64,000 nucleotides of DNA from an uncultured Bacteroidales bacterium (lineage in GTDB: Bacteria; Bacteroidota; Bacteroidia; Bacteroidales; Muribaculaceae), in NCBI GenBank assembly GCA_902776435.1, contig CACYQB010000002.1, forward strand, positions 62,001 through 126,000, given 5' to 3'. Shown here one piece after another: positions 54,718-63,671 of this stretch. The position numbers were made by a program, and so were the translations under genes. The notes beneath the pieces are model-generated. The model saw only the letters and a program-made list of their open reading frames with translations, did not search any database and was not told the origin of the DNA. How positions within the stretch are numbered: position 1 is the first letter of the stretch; the number at the start of each line of letters is the position of its first letter.

Positions 54718-57700
54718 AACTTGAGTGTAGATTTTGCGATGTTTGTGCCAGAGATTTCAAGAATTGGCTTCGTGCCGCGTGCATCCTCAGCTTTCCATTC
54801 GATGTCAATGGTGCGGACCTCGCCTGGCATCAGGTGGAAGTAATTATCGCTATAGATGACAGGCAAAGTCTGTTCACCGTCATCTCCCTTGAGGTTGAGC
54901 CTCAGCATCACGGCGGGCACATTGGCGCTATTAGATAATGTAATGCTCTTGCCATCGACGGCGGTAGTAACTTGAGCGCGTCGCAGGTCATGAAGCGAAG
55001 TGCGGTCATTCTCATCGGTGGTGTTCACATAATCGTTCATCGAGCGCATTTGTCCCTTGTCGTCAATCAATGTCAGGCGCAGGAAATAGGCTCCGGCAAT
55101 CTCTTCAGGCACCTCCACCTGCATCATGTCAAGCGTCATGTCCTCATCGCAGACGTAGCCTTGCGTCTGTTCCCACAAGGTATTGCCGTTCAGGTCGATG
55201 ATGGTGGCCTTGGCAGTGCCTTGCTGGCGGCCTGCCGAGCGGTTAACCACCTCGACATAATTGGTCACTGGATTCCATTGCACGTGCAGCGGTTCGCAAG
55301 CGTGTTTCACGCCATAGTATGCTGCCGTGGGTTCCAGATAGTAGTCATAGGTCTGCCATACCATCGATGGCCAGCAGGGATGACTCATCCAGATAAGCAG
55401 TCCCATTCGGTCCTTGCTGCCGCTCTCGTACATAGCACGATAGCCCTCGTAGTTGATCCATTGTGCCCATTCACAGAACTCTTGAGCCGATGTCGGCTCA
55501 CCGAAATTGTCGGCAATTAATTGGTTGAACGAGGCACCGCGCTGCGCTCCTTCCTTCGTGTAGTCGTGGCGTCCCCAATAGAGGTTCTGCGGCCACAGGT
55601 GTTCGGCGTTAAGCGTGCGGCTCAAGCCTTCAAAGGTCATCACGTTGGGCATGCCGCGTTCAGTGTGCAGTTTGCCCGTCTGTTTCTCAAAATATTCCTT
55701 GGCGCTTATAGCCCAATACGGTCCGTGGCCGCTCACGCCATCGTCAGCCGAACTGGAAATGTAGTCCAGGCCAGGATGCAGCGTTGCAATGGTGTTACGC
55801 AGTCCCTCGTCAAGCGTTTTGGGAGGATATCCCTCGTTGCGCCCACAGTAGATGCCGATGCACGGGTGGTTGCGGATTTTCAGCACAAAGTCACGGGCGT
55901 TATCCATGAACATGGCGTTATCATCGGGGTCGGGACCGTCGGCGGGGTTGGCCAGCCAAAAGTCCTGCCAAACCATAATGCCATAGCGGTCACAGGCTTC
56001 AAAGAATTCCTTGTCGCCGGTCATGCCCACCCAGTTGCGAATCATGTTGTAGTTCATCTCCTTGTGGTGACGCACGGCAGCGTCAAATTCTCGACCACGG
56101 TAATTCAGGTTGTTCTCGCTGAATGCCCAATTGCCGCCCAAGGGAATTAGCCTGCGGTGGTTAATATAGATTCTCAGCTCTGTGTCTTTATCTGTGGTTT
56201 TTACCTCACGGATGCCTGCCTTGTAGTTGACGGCATCGCTCTGCACACCATCAACCGTGAACGAGAAACTGGCGTCATACAGGTAGGGCTCTCCATAACC
56301 ATTGGGCCACCATAAGCGCATCCGTTGGTCTTTAAGTTGTGTGAATTCGTTCGGATTAAAGGATTCCTCGATTGTCTTTCCAGCATCAATTGAGACCTGT
56401 TTATCAAAACAAATTTCACCGATATGTCCGTGTAGTGTTCCAGTAATTGCCTTGTCGCTATGATTGGTGAGCATAACGGCAGGTCTCATAGAGGCAAGGG
56501 TATCGCCCTCGGCCAGCGTAGTGGTCACGATGGGGTCGCTCACGGTCACGTCGCTGGCAGTCGTCAAGTAAACGTCATCCCAGATGCCGATGTTTCGGCC
56601 TCGAATGGTAGAAATCCAGTCCCAGCCAATGGTAGCGTGGAACGTGGGATTATCAGCCCCGAGGATACCGCCGTTATAGTCGGTATTTTTCTCGGTCTTG
56701 ACCTTCACGCCACCTGGATTGGCATTAGCGATAACGAGTACCTGTAACTCGTTGCCAACGGGCTTGAGATAGGGTGTGATATCAAATTTTCCACGCTTGA
56801 AGGCTCCCTCTATACGTCCCAAATTGGTGTCGTTGAGCGTCACTTCGGCTTTCCAGTTGATGCCGTCAAAGTTGAGGAATACGCGCTTGCCCTGTATTTC
56901 CTTGGGCAAGTCAAAATGTCTCGTGTAAATGAAATCACCATTAAAGAATGACTCCGATGCCAGCATCAGGTTATCATCAAAATTCATGTCGGGTAGCGCC
57001 CCAGCATTGACATAACTCGACAATACCGTGGCTGGAACGGTGGCAGTGATGGATGGCCATTTGTACCGTGGTTTTGTCGAAGAATAGATGTGTGATGCCC
57101 GCTGTAATTGCCAGTCGCCTCCATTGAGCAGCCACTTGCCATCTTGCCAACCACCCTCAGCATGTGCCTTGACTATCAACCCGCCAGGGCTATTACCACC
57201 GATGTTAATCTCTCTTAGGCAAAAGGGTTGACCGTTTTTGTTAGGTTCGATCATATTGATGCGAACATACCTGCCTTGGCCTTCTAGCAAGATTTGATCA
57301 TGTTTTTTGTTCCAATTTCCTTTTTGTTTGGATAGCTCACCGATAGTTTGCCAGTGGATATTATCCTCGCTGACCTGAATGTTTCCACTTGATGGTCTAT
57401 TCACCCACCGTAAATAAATCTCTTTAAATTTAGTGCTGACGCCCAAGTCCACAGTGACCCATTCATCCCTATTGCCCAGGCTGCGCCAGGCGCTGACGAA
57501 ATGCTCTGACGGCAGAATGCCTGTGGCACGCTTACCGTCTTTCTTCATCTTCAATTCGGTGATGGTCCAGTGTACAGCACTGGGGGTGACCATTTCAAGT
57601 TTCATGTGCGAGAATTGTTTCCCGTTCAAGTGGAATGTATGGTCTATGTTGCGAGTGGGCAACAGGTCATCGCCCGAGTTTTTGTTGGGATCACTATGGA

Positions 57701-58253
57701 CGCGGTTCCATGACGGTTCGCCGGGCAGTGAGTCGCCTTTCCATTCATCGGCGACTTTCCATTTCTTTCCGTTTGTTGACGTGAGAAGCCTAATCTTGAA
57801 TCCACGTGGTGCCTCCTCACGGTAGGCCATGCTGCACACCATCTCTACTTCATCAATGTCAATGGCCATGTTTTCCCAGTCATATTGTAGCCAGGTGTCA
57901 CCGCCCATCAGGATGTTGCTGGTCCACTCATTTCCGTCAATGCAGGCTTCTCGCTTGTGTGGTGGCAACGGCCCTTCTGGCGTGGTAACGTTCAGCCAAG
58001 CGGGCGATTCTTTATCATAAATGCCATCGGTGAGCAGTTGTGATGTCAAGTTAAAATCCCATGATGAGGATTGATAGACTGTGCGGAATAGTGCAAGATT
58101 ACGGTAACCGTAACCATTGTCTTGAACCAATTCTGGCCCATAATACTCATTAGGATTCCCTGGATATTGTCCGATAGGACGGTTCATCACCTGCGCTGTA
58201 GTGCCCAATGCCATTACTGCCATTAATATAAAAAAGAATCGTTTCTGTTTCAT
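54714..58253 (-). CDS. Secreted glycoside hydrolase family 2 with F5/8-type carbohydrate-binding module
   Basis: The 1179-residue protein has a signal peptide (MKQKRFFFILMAVMALGTTAQ). A long N-terminal region includes one or two F5/8C (discoidin-like) modules at about 55-360 (WVTVDLGVSTKFKEIYLRWVNRPSSGNIQVSEDNIHW in parts). The GH2 sugar-binding, immunoglobulin-like and barrel domains then follow. The general acid is the Glu of GRNEGYPP near residue 806. The nucleophile is probably the Glu of MTFEGLSR near 873, a spacing close to that in exo-beta-glucosaminidases. The specificity could be beta-mannosidase or exo-beta-D-glucosaminidase. The gene overlaps GH3 by 4 nt and has a near-perfect promoter. 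I chose the ATG at 58253 because it opens the signal peptide. Confidence 0.9.
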   Translation of the reverse strand: MKQKRFFFILMAVMALGTTAQVMNRPIGQYPGNPNEYYGPELVQDNGYGYRNLALFRTVYQSSSWDFNLTSQLLTDGIYDKESPAWLNVTTPEGPLPPHKREACIDGNEWTSNILMGGDTWLQYDWENMAIDIDEVEMVCSMAYREEAPRGFKIRLLTSTNGKKWKVADEWKGDSLPGEPSWNRVHSDPNKNSGDDLLPTRNIDHTFHLNGKQFSHMKLEMVTPSAVHWTITELKMKKDGKRATGILPSEHFVSAWRSLGNRDEWVTVDLGVSTKFKEIYLRWVNRPSSGNIQVSEDNIHWQTIGELSKQKGNWNKKHDQILLEGQGRYVRINMIEPNKNGQPFCLREINIGGNSPGGLIVKAHAEGGWQDGKWLLNGGDWQLQRASHIYSSTKPRYKWPSITATVPATVLSSYVNAGALPDMNFDDNLMLASESFFNGDFIYTRHFDLPKEIQGKRVFLNFDGINWKAEVTLNDTNLGRIEGAFKRGKFDITPYLKPVGNELQVLVIANANPGGVKVKTEKNTDYNGGILGADNPTFHATIGWDWISTIRGRNIGIWDDVYLTTASDVTVSDPIVTTTLAEGDTLASMRPAVMLTNHSDKAITGTLHGHIGEICFDKQVSIDAGKTIEESFNPNEFTQLKDQRMRLWWPNGYGEPYLYDASFSFTVDGVQSDAVNYKAGIREVKTTDKDTELRIYINHRRLIPLGGNWAFSENNLNYRGREFDAAVRHHKEMNYNMIRNWVGMTGDKEFFEACDRYGIMVWQDFWLANPADGPDPDDNAMFMDNARDFVLKIRNHPCIGIYCGRNEGYPPKTLDEGLRNTIATLHPGLDYISSSADDGVSGHGPYWAISAKEYFEKQTGKLHTERGMPNVMTFEGLSRTLNAEHLWPQNLYWGRHDYTKEGAQRGASFNQLIADNFGEPTSAQEFCEWAQWINYEGYRAMYESGSKDRMGLLIWMSHPCWPSMVWQTYDYYLEPTAAYYGVKHACEPLHVQWNPVTNYVEVVNRSAGRQQGTAKATIIDLNGNTLWEQTQGYVCDEDMTLDMMQVEVPEEIAGAYFLRLTLIDDKGQMRSMNDYVNTTDENDRTSLHDLRRAQVTTAVDGKSITLSNSANVPAVMLRLNLKGDDGEQTLPVIYSDNYFHLMPGEVRTIDIEWKAEDARGTKPILEISGTNIAKSTLKL

Positions 58254-58273
58254 AATTTCTTGCAATTAAGTCG

Positions 58274-58304
58274 CAAATATACTCATTAAAGGGCAAATTT
58301 CAAA
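58274..58304 (-). promoter_or_regulatory. Promoter of the GH2-GH3 operon
   Basis: On the minus strand TTTG, 19 nt and TATATTTG are an exact consensus match. It ends about 20 nt before the GH2 ATG. Confidence 0.8.
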
Positions 58305-58367
58305 CTATTTACCACCTGTTTCAAGAAAAAGCAGTACCTTTAGGGGCAAATTCTGATATGAAATCCC

Positions 58368-59780
58368 ATGACGTTAAACCTTGACGCCCTCAATAATATA
58401 ATCACATCGGTCAACGATGCCTTATGGGCCTATCTGCTGATAGGGGCCCTTATCCTGTGTGGATTGTATTTCTCAATTCGAACGCGATTTGTCCAGTTCA
58501 CAATGATTGGCGATATGTTCCGCCAACTCGTGGACTCGTCTTCTAAGAGTAACAAGAGGCACATTTCTTCGTTCCAGGCCTTTGCAGTTTCGATGGCTAC
58601 TCGTGTGGGCACTGGCAACTTGGCCGGTGTGGCAACGGCTATTGCTGTGGGTGGTCCAGGTGCCATCTTTTGGATGTGGTTGATTGCACTTTTCGGTTCG
58701 GCGACAGCCTTTGTCGAGGCGACGCTTGCTCAGTTGTTCAAGCGTCCGTCAAGTGAATCCTTTATAGGCGGCCCAGCCTATTACATTAGCCGTGGTCTAC
58801 ACAGCAAGTGGATGGCAGGACTGTTTGCGGTGCTCATCACGCTTACGTTTGGCCTCTCCTATAATTCCATCCAGAGCAACGCCATCTGCGGAGCTTTGAA
58901 TAAGGCTTTTGGCTTTGATCCTTTGGTGGTCGGCTGCATTATCACTGCGATAGCCCTGTTTATCGCGTTCGGCGGCATTCGGCGTATTGCTCATGTGAGC
59001 AGTGTTCTTGTGCCTATTATGGCAATAGGCTATTTCATCCTTGCTCTGTATGTCGTTATCATGAACATCAACATGGTGCCTCATGTGTTCAAACTGATTA
59101 TCGAGAACGCATTCGGTTTTAATCAGGTGGCTGGCGGCGGCTTGGGCATGACTATCATGGTGGGTATCAAACGAGGCCTATTCAGTAACGAGGCGGGCGA
59201 GGGTAGTGCCCCTAATGTTGCCGCTACTGCCGATGTCTCGCATCCTGTCAAGCAGGGACTGATACAAGCTCTCGGTGTTTTCACCGATACCTTGCTCGTG
59301 TGCAGTTGCACCGCTTTCATGGTGCTTGTCAGCGGTTTTTACAACACCCAAGGCCTTGAGGGTATCCAACTCACTCAAGCTTCACTGGAGTCGCAGGTGG
59401 GCAGTTGGGGAACTATATTTGTTGCCATTGCCCTTTTCCTGTTCGCCTTCAGCAGCATCATCGGCAACTATTATTATGGCGAGGCCAACATCCGCTTTTT
59501 GACTGATAAGAAATGGGTGCTCACGGTTTTCCGCTTCCTCTCGGGTGGCGCTTTTGTTTTCCTCGGTGCCGTGGCCAGTTTTGAGTTTGTGTGGAACCTC
59601 GGTGACTTGTTCATGGCACTTGTTACCTTGTGCAACTTGGTTGCTTTGGTGTTCCTCTGCAAATATGCCTTCAAGTTGTTGAAAAACTATCGTGACCAGC
59701 GTCGTCGTGGCATCAAGGATCCTGAATTCCACCGCAGTGACCTCCCCGAGATTGCCGACGAACTCGACGCTTGGGAATAA
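58368..59780 (+). CDS. Sodium:alanine/glycine symporter (AGCS family)
   Basis: This 470-residue polytopic inner-membrane protein has about 11 hydrophobic helices. The AGCS pattern is present: TRVGTGNLAGVATAIAVGGPGAIFWMW, FGLSYNSIQSNAI and SNEAGEGSAPNVAATADVSHPVKQG. It imports alanine or glycine with sodium ions. Length is standard. The start at 58368 lies inside an upstream out-of-frame 8-codon mini-ORF (58359-58385). The nearest promoter-like element, TACCTTTA at 58335-58342, is one base off consensus. rsgA follows 73 bp later. Confidence 0.92.
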   Translation: MTLNLDALNNIITSVNDALWAYLLIGALILCGLYFSIRTRFVQFTMIGDMFRQLVDSSSKSNKRHISSFQAFAVSMATRVGTGNLAGVATAIAVGGPGAIFWMWLIALFGSATAFVEATLAQLFKRPSSESFIGGPAYYISRGLHSKWMAGLFAVLITLTFGLSYNSIQSNAICGALNKAFGFDPLVVGCIITAIALFIAFGGIRRIAHVSSVLVPIMAIGYFILALYVVIMNINMVPHVFKLIIENAFGFNQVAGGGLGMTIMVGIKRGLFSNEAGEGSAPNVAATADVSHPVKQGLIQALGVFTDTLLVCSCTAFMVLVSGFYNTQGLEGIQLTQASLESQVGSWGTIFVAIALFLFAFSSIIGNYYYGEANIRFLTDKKWVLTVFRFLSGGAFVFLGAVASFEFVWNLGDLFMALVTLCNLVALVFLCKYAFKLLKNYRDQRRRGIKDPEFHRSDLPEIADELDAWE

Positions 59781-59814
59781 ATGCTTGATGCGCGTACGGA
59801 TTCATTTAATAAAT

Positions 59815-59850
59815 AAACTAAGGACTAAGGACTAAAAACTAAGGACTAAA
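59815..59850. repeat. Heptamer repeat before rsgA
   Basis: AAGGACT / AAAAACT 7-bp units repeat five times and end 3 nt before the rsgA ATG. Confidence 0.65.
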
Positions 59851-59853
59851 TCA

Positions 59854-60789
59854 ATGAAAGGACTAGTCATAAAGAATACTGGCAGCTGGGTAACCGTGCG
59901 TCTCGATGATGGCAACACGGTGAACTGCAAGATGCGCGGTGTGCTGCGCCTCAAGGGGCTGCGTTGCACCAATCCTGTGGCTGTGGGCGACATGGTCCAG
60001 GTCGAGGACAAAGGTGGCGATGCTCCTGTCGTGGGTGCCATCGAGCCACGCAAGAATTACATCATCCGCCGCGCAAGCAACCTGTCTAAGGAATTCCAGA
60101 TTATCGCTGCCAACCTTGACCAGGCTGTCCTTGTTGCCACACTCATCAACCCAGAAACCAGCACCACGTTTATCGACCGCTTTTTGGCCACGGCCGAGGC
60201 CTACCAGGTGCCCGCCGTCCTTGCATTCAACAAGGTCGATTTGCTCACCACCGATGAACTGCGTCAGCAGGTGGAGGATTTAAAGACCATGTATGAGCAC
60301 ATCGGCTATCCTGTTATCACCATGTCGGCGGCAACGGGTGAGGGAACCGACCAGTTGCGCGCCCTCTTGCAAGGCAAGATGTCGCTCCTCTCGGGCAACA
60401 GCGGCGTGGGCAAGTCATCCATTATCAATCTGCTGGTGCCCGACGCCCATGTCAAGGTGGGAGATGTGAGCCACACCCATCACAAGGGAATGCACACGAC
60501 TACGTTCAGCGAATTGCTTGACCTCCCGGGCGGGGGCGCCATCATTGACACCCCGGGCGTGAAGGCTTTCGGCACCATCGACTTTGAGAGAGCCCAAGTA
60601 GCCCATTATTTCCCTGAGATTTTCAGGATTTCAGACGATTGCCGTTTCAACAACTGTACCCATACCCATGAACCTGGCTGTGCAGTGCGTGATGCCGTTG
60701 AACAGGGCCAAATTTCCATGTCGCGCTACACCAGCTACTTGAGCATCCTCGACGAGGATCCTAACAACAAATACCGAAAACCTTTCTAA
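59854..60789 (+). CDS. rsgA: Ribosome small subunit-dependent GTPase A
   Basis: The 311-residue GTPase checks late 30S assembly and 3'-end maturation of 16S rRNA. An OB-fold domain occupies about 1-75. The circularly permuted G domain then shows the motifs in the diagnostic order G4 (NKVD), G1 (GNSGVGKSS), G3 (DTPG). The C-terminal zinc finger is CRFNNCTHTHEPGC. Its length and all motifs are normal. It lies downstream of the AGCS symporter with a heptamer repeat at its start, and is convergent with the M16 peptidase gene. Confidence 0.96.
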   Translation: MKGLVIKNTGSWVTVRLDDGNTVNCKMRGVLRLKGLRCTNPVAVGDMVQVEDKGGDAPVVGAIEPRKNYIIRRASNLSKEFQIIAANLDQAVLVATLINPETSTTFIDRFLATAEAYQVPAVLAFNKVDLLTTDELRQQVEDLKTMYEHIGYPVITMSAATGEGTDQLRALLQGKMSLLSGNSGVGKSSIINLLVPDAHVKVGDVSHTHHKGMHTTTFSELLDLPGGGAIIDTPGVKAFGTIDFERAQVAHYFPEIFRISDDCRFNNCTHTHEPGCAVRDAVEQGQISMSRYTSYLSILDEDPNNKYRKPF

Positions 60790-60832
60790 CCTCTTAATGA
60801 AAAGAGAGTGAAACTGGACCAAGGACACGTGA

Positions 60833-63643
60833 TCAATTCATGACAATTCTAAGCCGCGTGTGCGGTCGGAGCGCTTCGATGTAATTATTGAAGCGTTCTT
60901 GTGTTAGGGTGGGGAACAGGTGATCAAAACCGTTAATGATGTCAACACCTAATGCACGCATTTGTAAAGCATGGAGCCAATAGGCATTGCTTTTCAAGGC
61001 TACCTCATGTTGATGGCTGACTCTTTCCTTCATCTTAGCAAACAAATCCTCGCTCACACCATTATAGAAGATGGCATTGACGGCATAGTCGGCATAGACA
61101 AGCATACTGTCCCGGTCTGCCGTACTGGTCTCAAATTCATAGTTGATCATCCATCGGTTGTGATAAATGGATAAGGACCCGTCTGAAGCCACGTCATAGG
61201 TGCCGTGTTTCTCGTGGCGAAGGAAAGTGAGCAATGCTGTCCCTACTGATTCGCCCACGAGATCCATCATGAACTCATCATCAAAACTGTACTGCTTGTC
61301 ACCCATGATAGAAACATAGATGCTTGATTTAGGATTACGCATGGGTATCTCAAAGAAGTTATCCACAGCGCCCGTCGCCATCTTGGGTAGGTAACCGCTG
61401 CCGTAAGTCTCACGCACGCCATAATCAGGCAATGACGCAAGATATTTCCTGATGAGCAGCCTCACCTGGTCAATGTCGAACGCGCCCACCAGCGAGAAAG
61501 TGAAATCGCCAGCATTGGCAACACGTTGGCGGTAGAGTTCCAGCACTCGTTGGCCGTCAAGGTGATCCACTTCCTCGGGGCGGATGTTGCGGTACATCGC
61601 ATTACCTTGATAGATCGTGCTGCCAATCGAGTCACTATAGATCATCTTGGGATCATACATGGCCTGTGACGCTTGGGACTGGATTCTTGTCTTTATACTC
61701 TGGAAAGCGTCCTCGTCAAGGGTGACGTCAGTAAAGTAGAGATAGCATAACTGGAACAGGAGTTCCAAATCACTACTCAGGCATCCTCCAGCCAATTGTT
61801 CATTGGCGTCGTTGAGAACAAATTCAAGCCCTAACTGGTGACCGCTCAATATCCTGTATAGTTGGTTGAGAGTGTGACCACCGAAGGTGCACTCTTCAAC
61901 GACCTGGTCCATGAGACGTACATTGATATCAGCAGAGTCGCCGTAGGCCCACTTGCCGCCTAAACTGAAAGCGTTGAACAACACCTCGTTGTTCTTGAAT
62001 GTGGTGGGTTTGAGTCGAACAGTGGCACCGTTTCTCAACGTCATCGTGGTGATGCCCGTCGATTCGTCATAGGTTTCAGTGATGATGCTTCCTGGAGTGG
62101 GTTCATTTTCTATTAATCGCTCACTAGATACCTGGTCGATGTAGGGTGTCTGTGGCGTATTCATGATTCGCCCGAAGTGTCCTATCACATCCCGGGATGT
62201 GGGGTAGCGGCTAGTACCTGATATTGTTTGTGGTCCTGAAATAAGGACACTCACATTATCTTTGCCGACAATGTCTCTCAGATAGTTGTTCACATCATCA
62301 AGGGTGATCAGTTGTAAAGCGTTGATGAGCAACTGGGACTCTGCAATCACGCCTGGGATATAACCTCCATGCTCGTAGTGGTCGATGTATTCATCGGTAT
62401 ATTGACGGTTGGTGCGTGTGCTGGCTTCAATTCGAAGGTTGGCGTAAAAGGATTGTAGGTCACGTTTGGCTCGCTCCAGTTCAGTGGCTGTAAATCCATG
62501 TTGAAGGGCTCGTGCGGCATGGGTAATGAGCGAGTCGAGGGTTTCCAGAGTGCGCCCTTCCTTGCTCAACGCCACCATCGTGAGGGCATCACAAGTGGTC
62601 GCAACGAGGTATTTGCGGTCATACACCATGCTATAGTCGATGGGTGACGACTGGGTGCGCGACATCTCTTCAAGGCGATTGGAGAGCATCTCTTGCACCA
62701 GGTTGGAAATGATATTGTGTTTAAGGAAAACCTCAGTGTTGCGCAACGCCAGCGGAACTTGCTGATGCTTGAACATCAAGTACGTCATTGAATTTGATGC
62801 CTCCGGGTCGGTATGAAGGGCATAGTTGACACCCGCATGATCAGGGACAGCGCTGATGGCATCATCTAATTGTTCGTCGTTCACCTTGGGGATGAGTGAC
62901 ATGGTCTGTTTGACCATACGCTCCATGCGGTCGGGATCAAAGTCGCCCACAATGACCAAGGCTTGATGCCCTGGAGTGTACCAGCGATGATAGAATGAAA
63001 GCAACTTGCCGCGGGTAACGTTACGGATAACCGCCATGTCGCCGATGGGGATACGATAAGCGTAACGGCTGCCTGACAACAGGATGGGTAGTGCGTTCTC
63101 ATACATACGCATCGTTTGGTCGGCGTGCATGCGCCATTCTTCCTGAACCACGCCGCGTTCTTCTTCAATAGCGCGGTCATCAAAGTTGAGCTCACAGGAC
63201 AGGTCCCTGAGCATCAGCAGTACAGTATCGAGCAATTCAACGCGGCTGGTAGGCACATTGGATATTTGAAAACGGGTGTCATCAAACCCCGTCGAGGCAT
63301 TGATGTCAGCACCGTAGGACACACCGTTGTTCTGCAAGATATCCACCATGTCGATATCTGGGAAGTTTCGAGTGCCCTGAAAGGCGATATGCTCAATAAA
63401 GTGGGCCAGTCCTCGCTCGTCTTCTTCTTCAACGAGGGATCCGGTATTCTGCACCAGCCAGAATTCGGCGCGCCCTTTGGGTTGCTCGTTGTGGCGGATA
63501 TAATATGTCATGCCGTTATCCAGCCTGCCTATCCTTAATTCCGGATCCACGGGCAACTCTCGATCATCTCTTGCAACGGCCGCGAGCGATATAGCGGCAA
63601 TAAACGCCAACAATATCGTTTTTCTCAAGTTCATATGTGTCAT
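60833..63643 (-). CDS. Secreted M16-family zinc peptidase (pitrilysin-like)
   Basis: The 936-residue protein has a signal peptide (NLRKTILLAFIAAISLAAVA). The N-terminal M16 domain has the inverted zinc motif HFIEH (H81, E84, H85) and a distal Glu in the EERGVVQEEW segment about 75 residues later. Several M16 half-domains follow in series, as in the ~930-residue single-chain family of Bacteroidetes. The C-terminal half lacks a second HxxEH and is the inactive partner domain. It degrades peptides in the periplasm. An ATG three codons in (63634) is an alternative start. The cyclo-ligase gene ends 28 bp upstream on the same strand. Confidence 0.93.
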   Translation of the reverse strand: MTHMNLRKTILLAFIAAISLAAVARDDRELPVDPELRIGRLDNGMTYYIRHNEQPKGRAEFWLVQNTGSLVEEEDERGLAHFIEHIAFQGTRNFPDIDMVDILQNNGVSYGADINASTGFDDTRFQISNVPTSRVELLDTVLLMLRDLSCELNFDDRAIEEERGVVQEEWRMHADQTMRMYENALPILLSGSRYAYRIPIGDMAVIRNVTRGKLLSFYHRWYTPGHQALVIVGDFDPDRMERMVKQTMSLIPKVNDEQLDDAISAVPDHAGVNYALHTDPEASNSMTYLMFKHQQVPLALRNTEVFLKHNIISNLVQEMLSNRLEEMSRTQSSPIDYSMVYDRKYLVATTCDALTMVALSKEGRTLETLDSLITHAARALQHGFTATELERAKRDLQSFYANLRIEASTRTNRQYTDEYIDHYEHGGYIPGVIAESQLLINALQLITLDDVNNYLRDIVGKDNVSVLISGPQTISGTSRYPTSRDVIGHFGRIMNTPQTPYIDQVSSERLIENEPTPGSIITETYDESTGITTMTLRNGATVRLKPTTFKNNEVLFNAFSLGGKWAYGDSADINVRLMDQVVEECTFGGHTLNQLYRILSGHQLGLEFVLNDANEQLAGGCLSSDLELLFQLCYLYFTDVTLDEDAFQSIKTRIQSQASQAMYDPKMIYSDSIGSTIYQGNAMYRNIRPEEVDHLDGQRVLELYRQRVANAGDFTFSLVGAFDIDQVRLLIRKYLASLPDYGVRETYGSGYLPKMATGAVDNFFEIPMRNPKSSIYVSIMGDKQYSFDDEFMMDLVGESVGTALLTFLRHEKHGTYDVASDGSLSIYHNRWMINYEFETSTADRDSMLVYADYAVNAIFYNGVSEDLFAKMKERVSHQHEVALKSNAYWLHALQMRALGVDIINGFDHLFPTLTQERFNNYIEALRPHTRLRIVMN

Positions 63644-63671
63644 TCGGTATTGTGTGATTCTATCACGCTCG

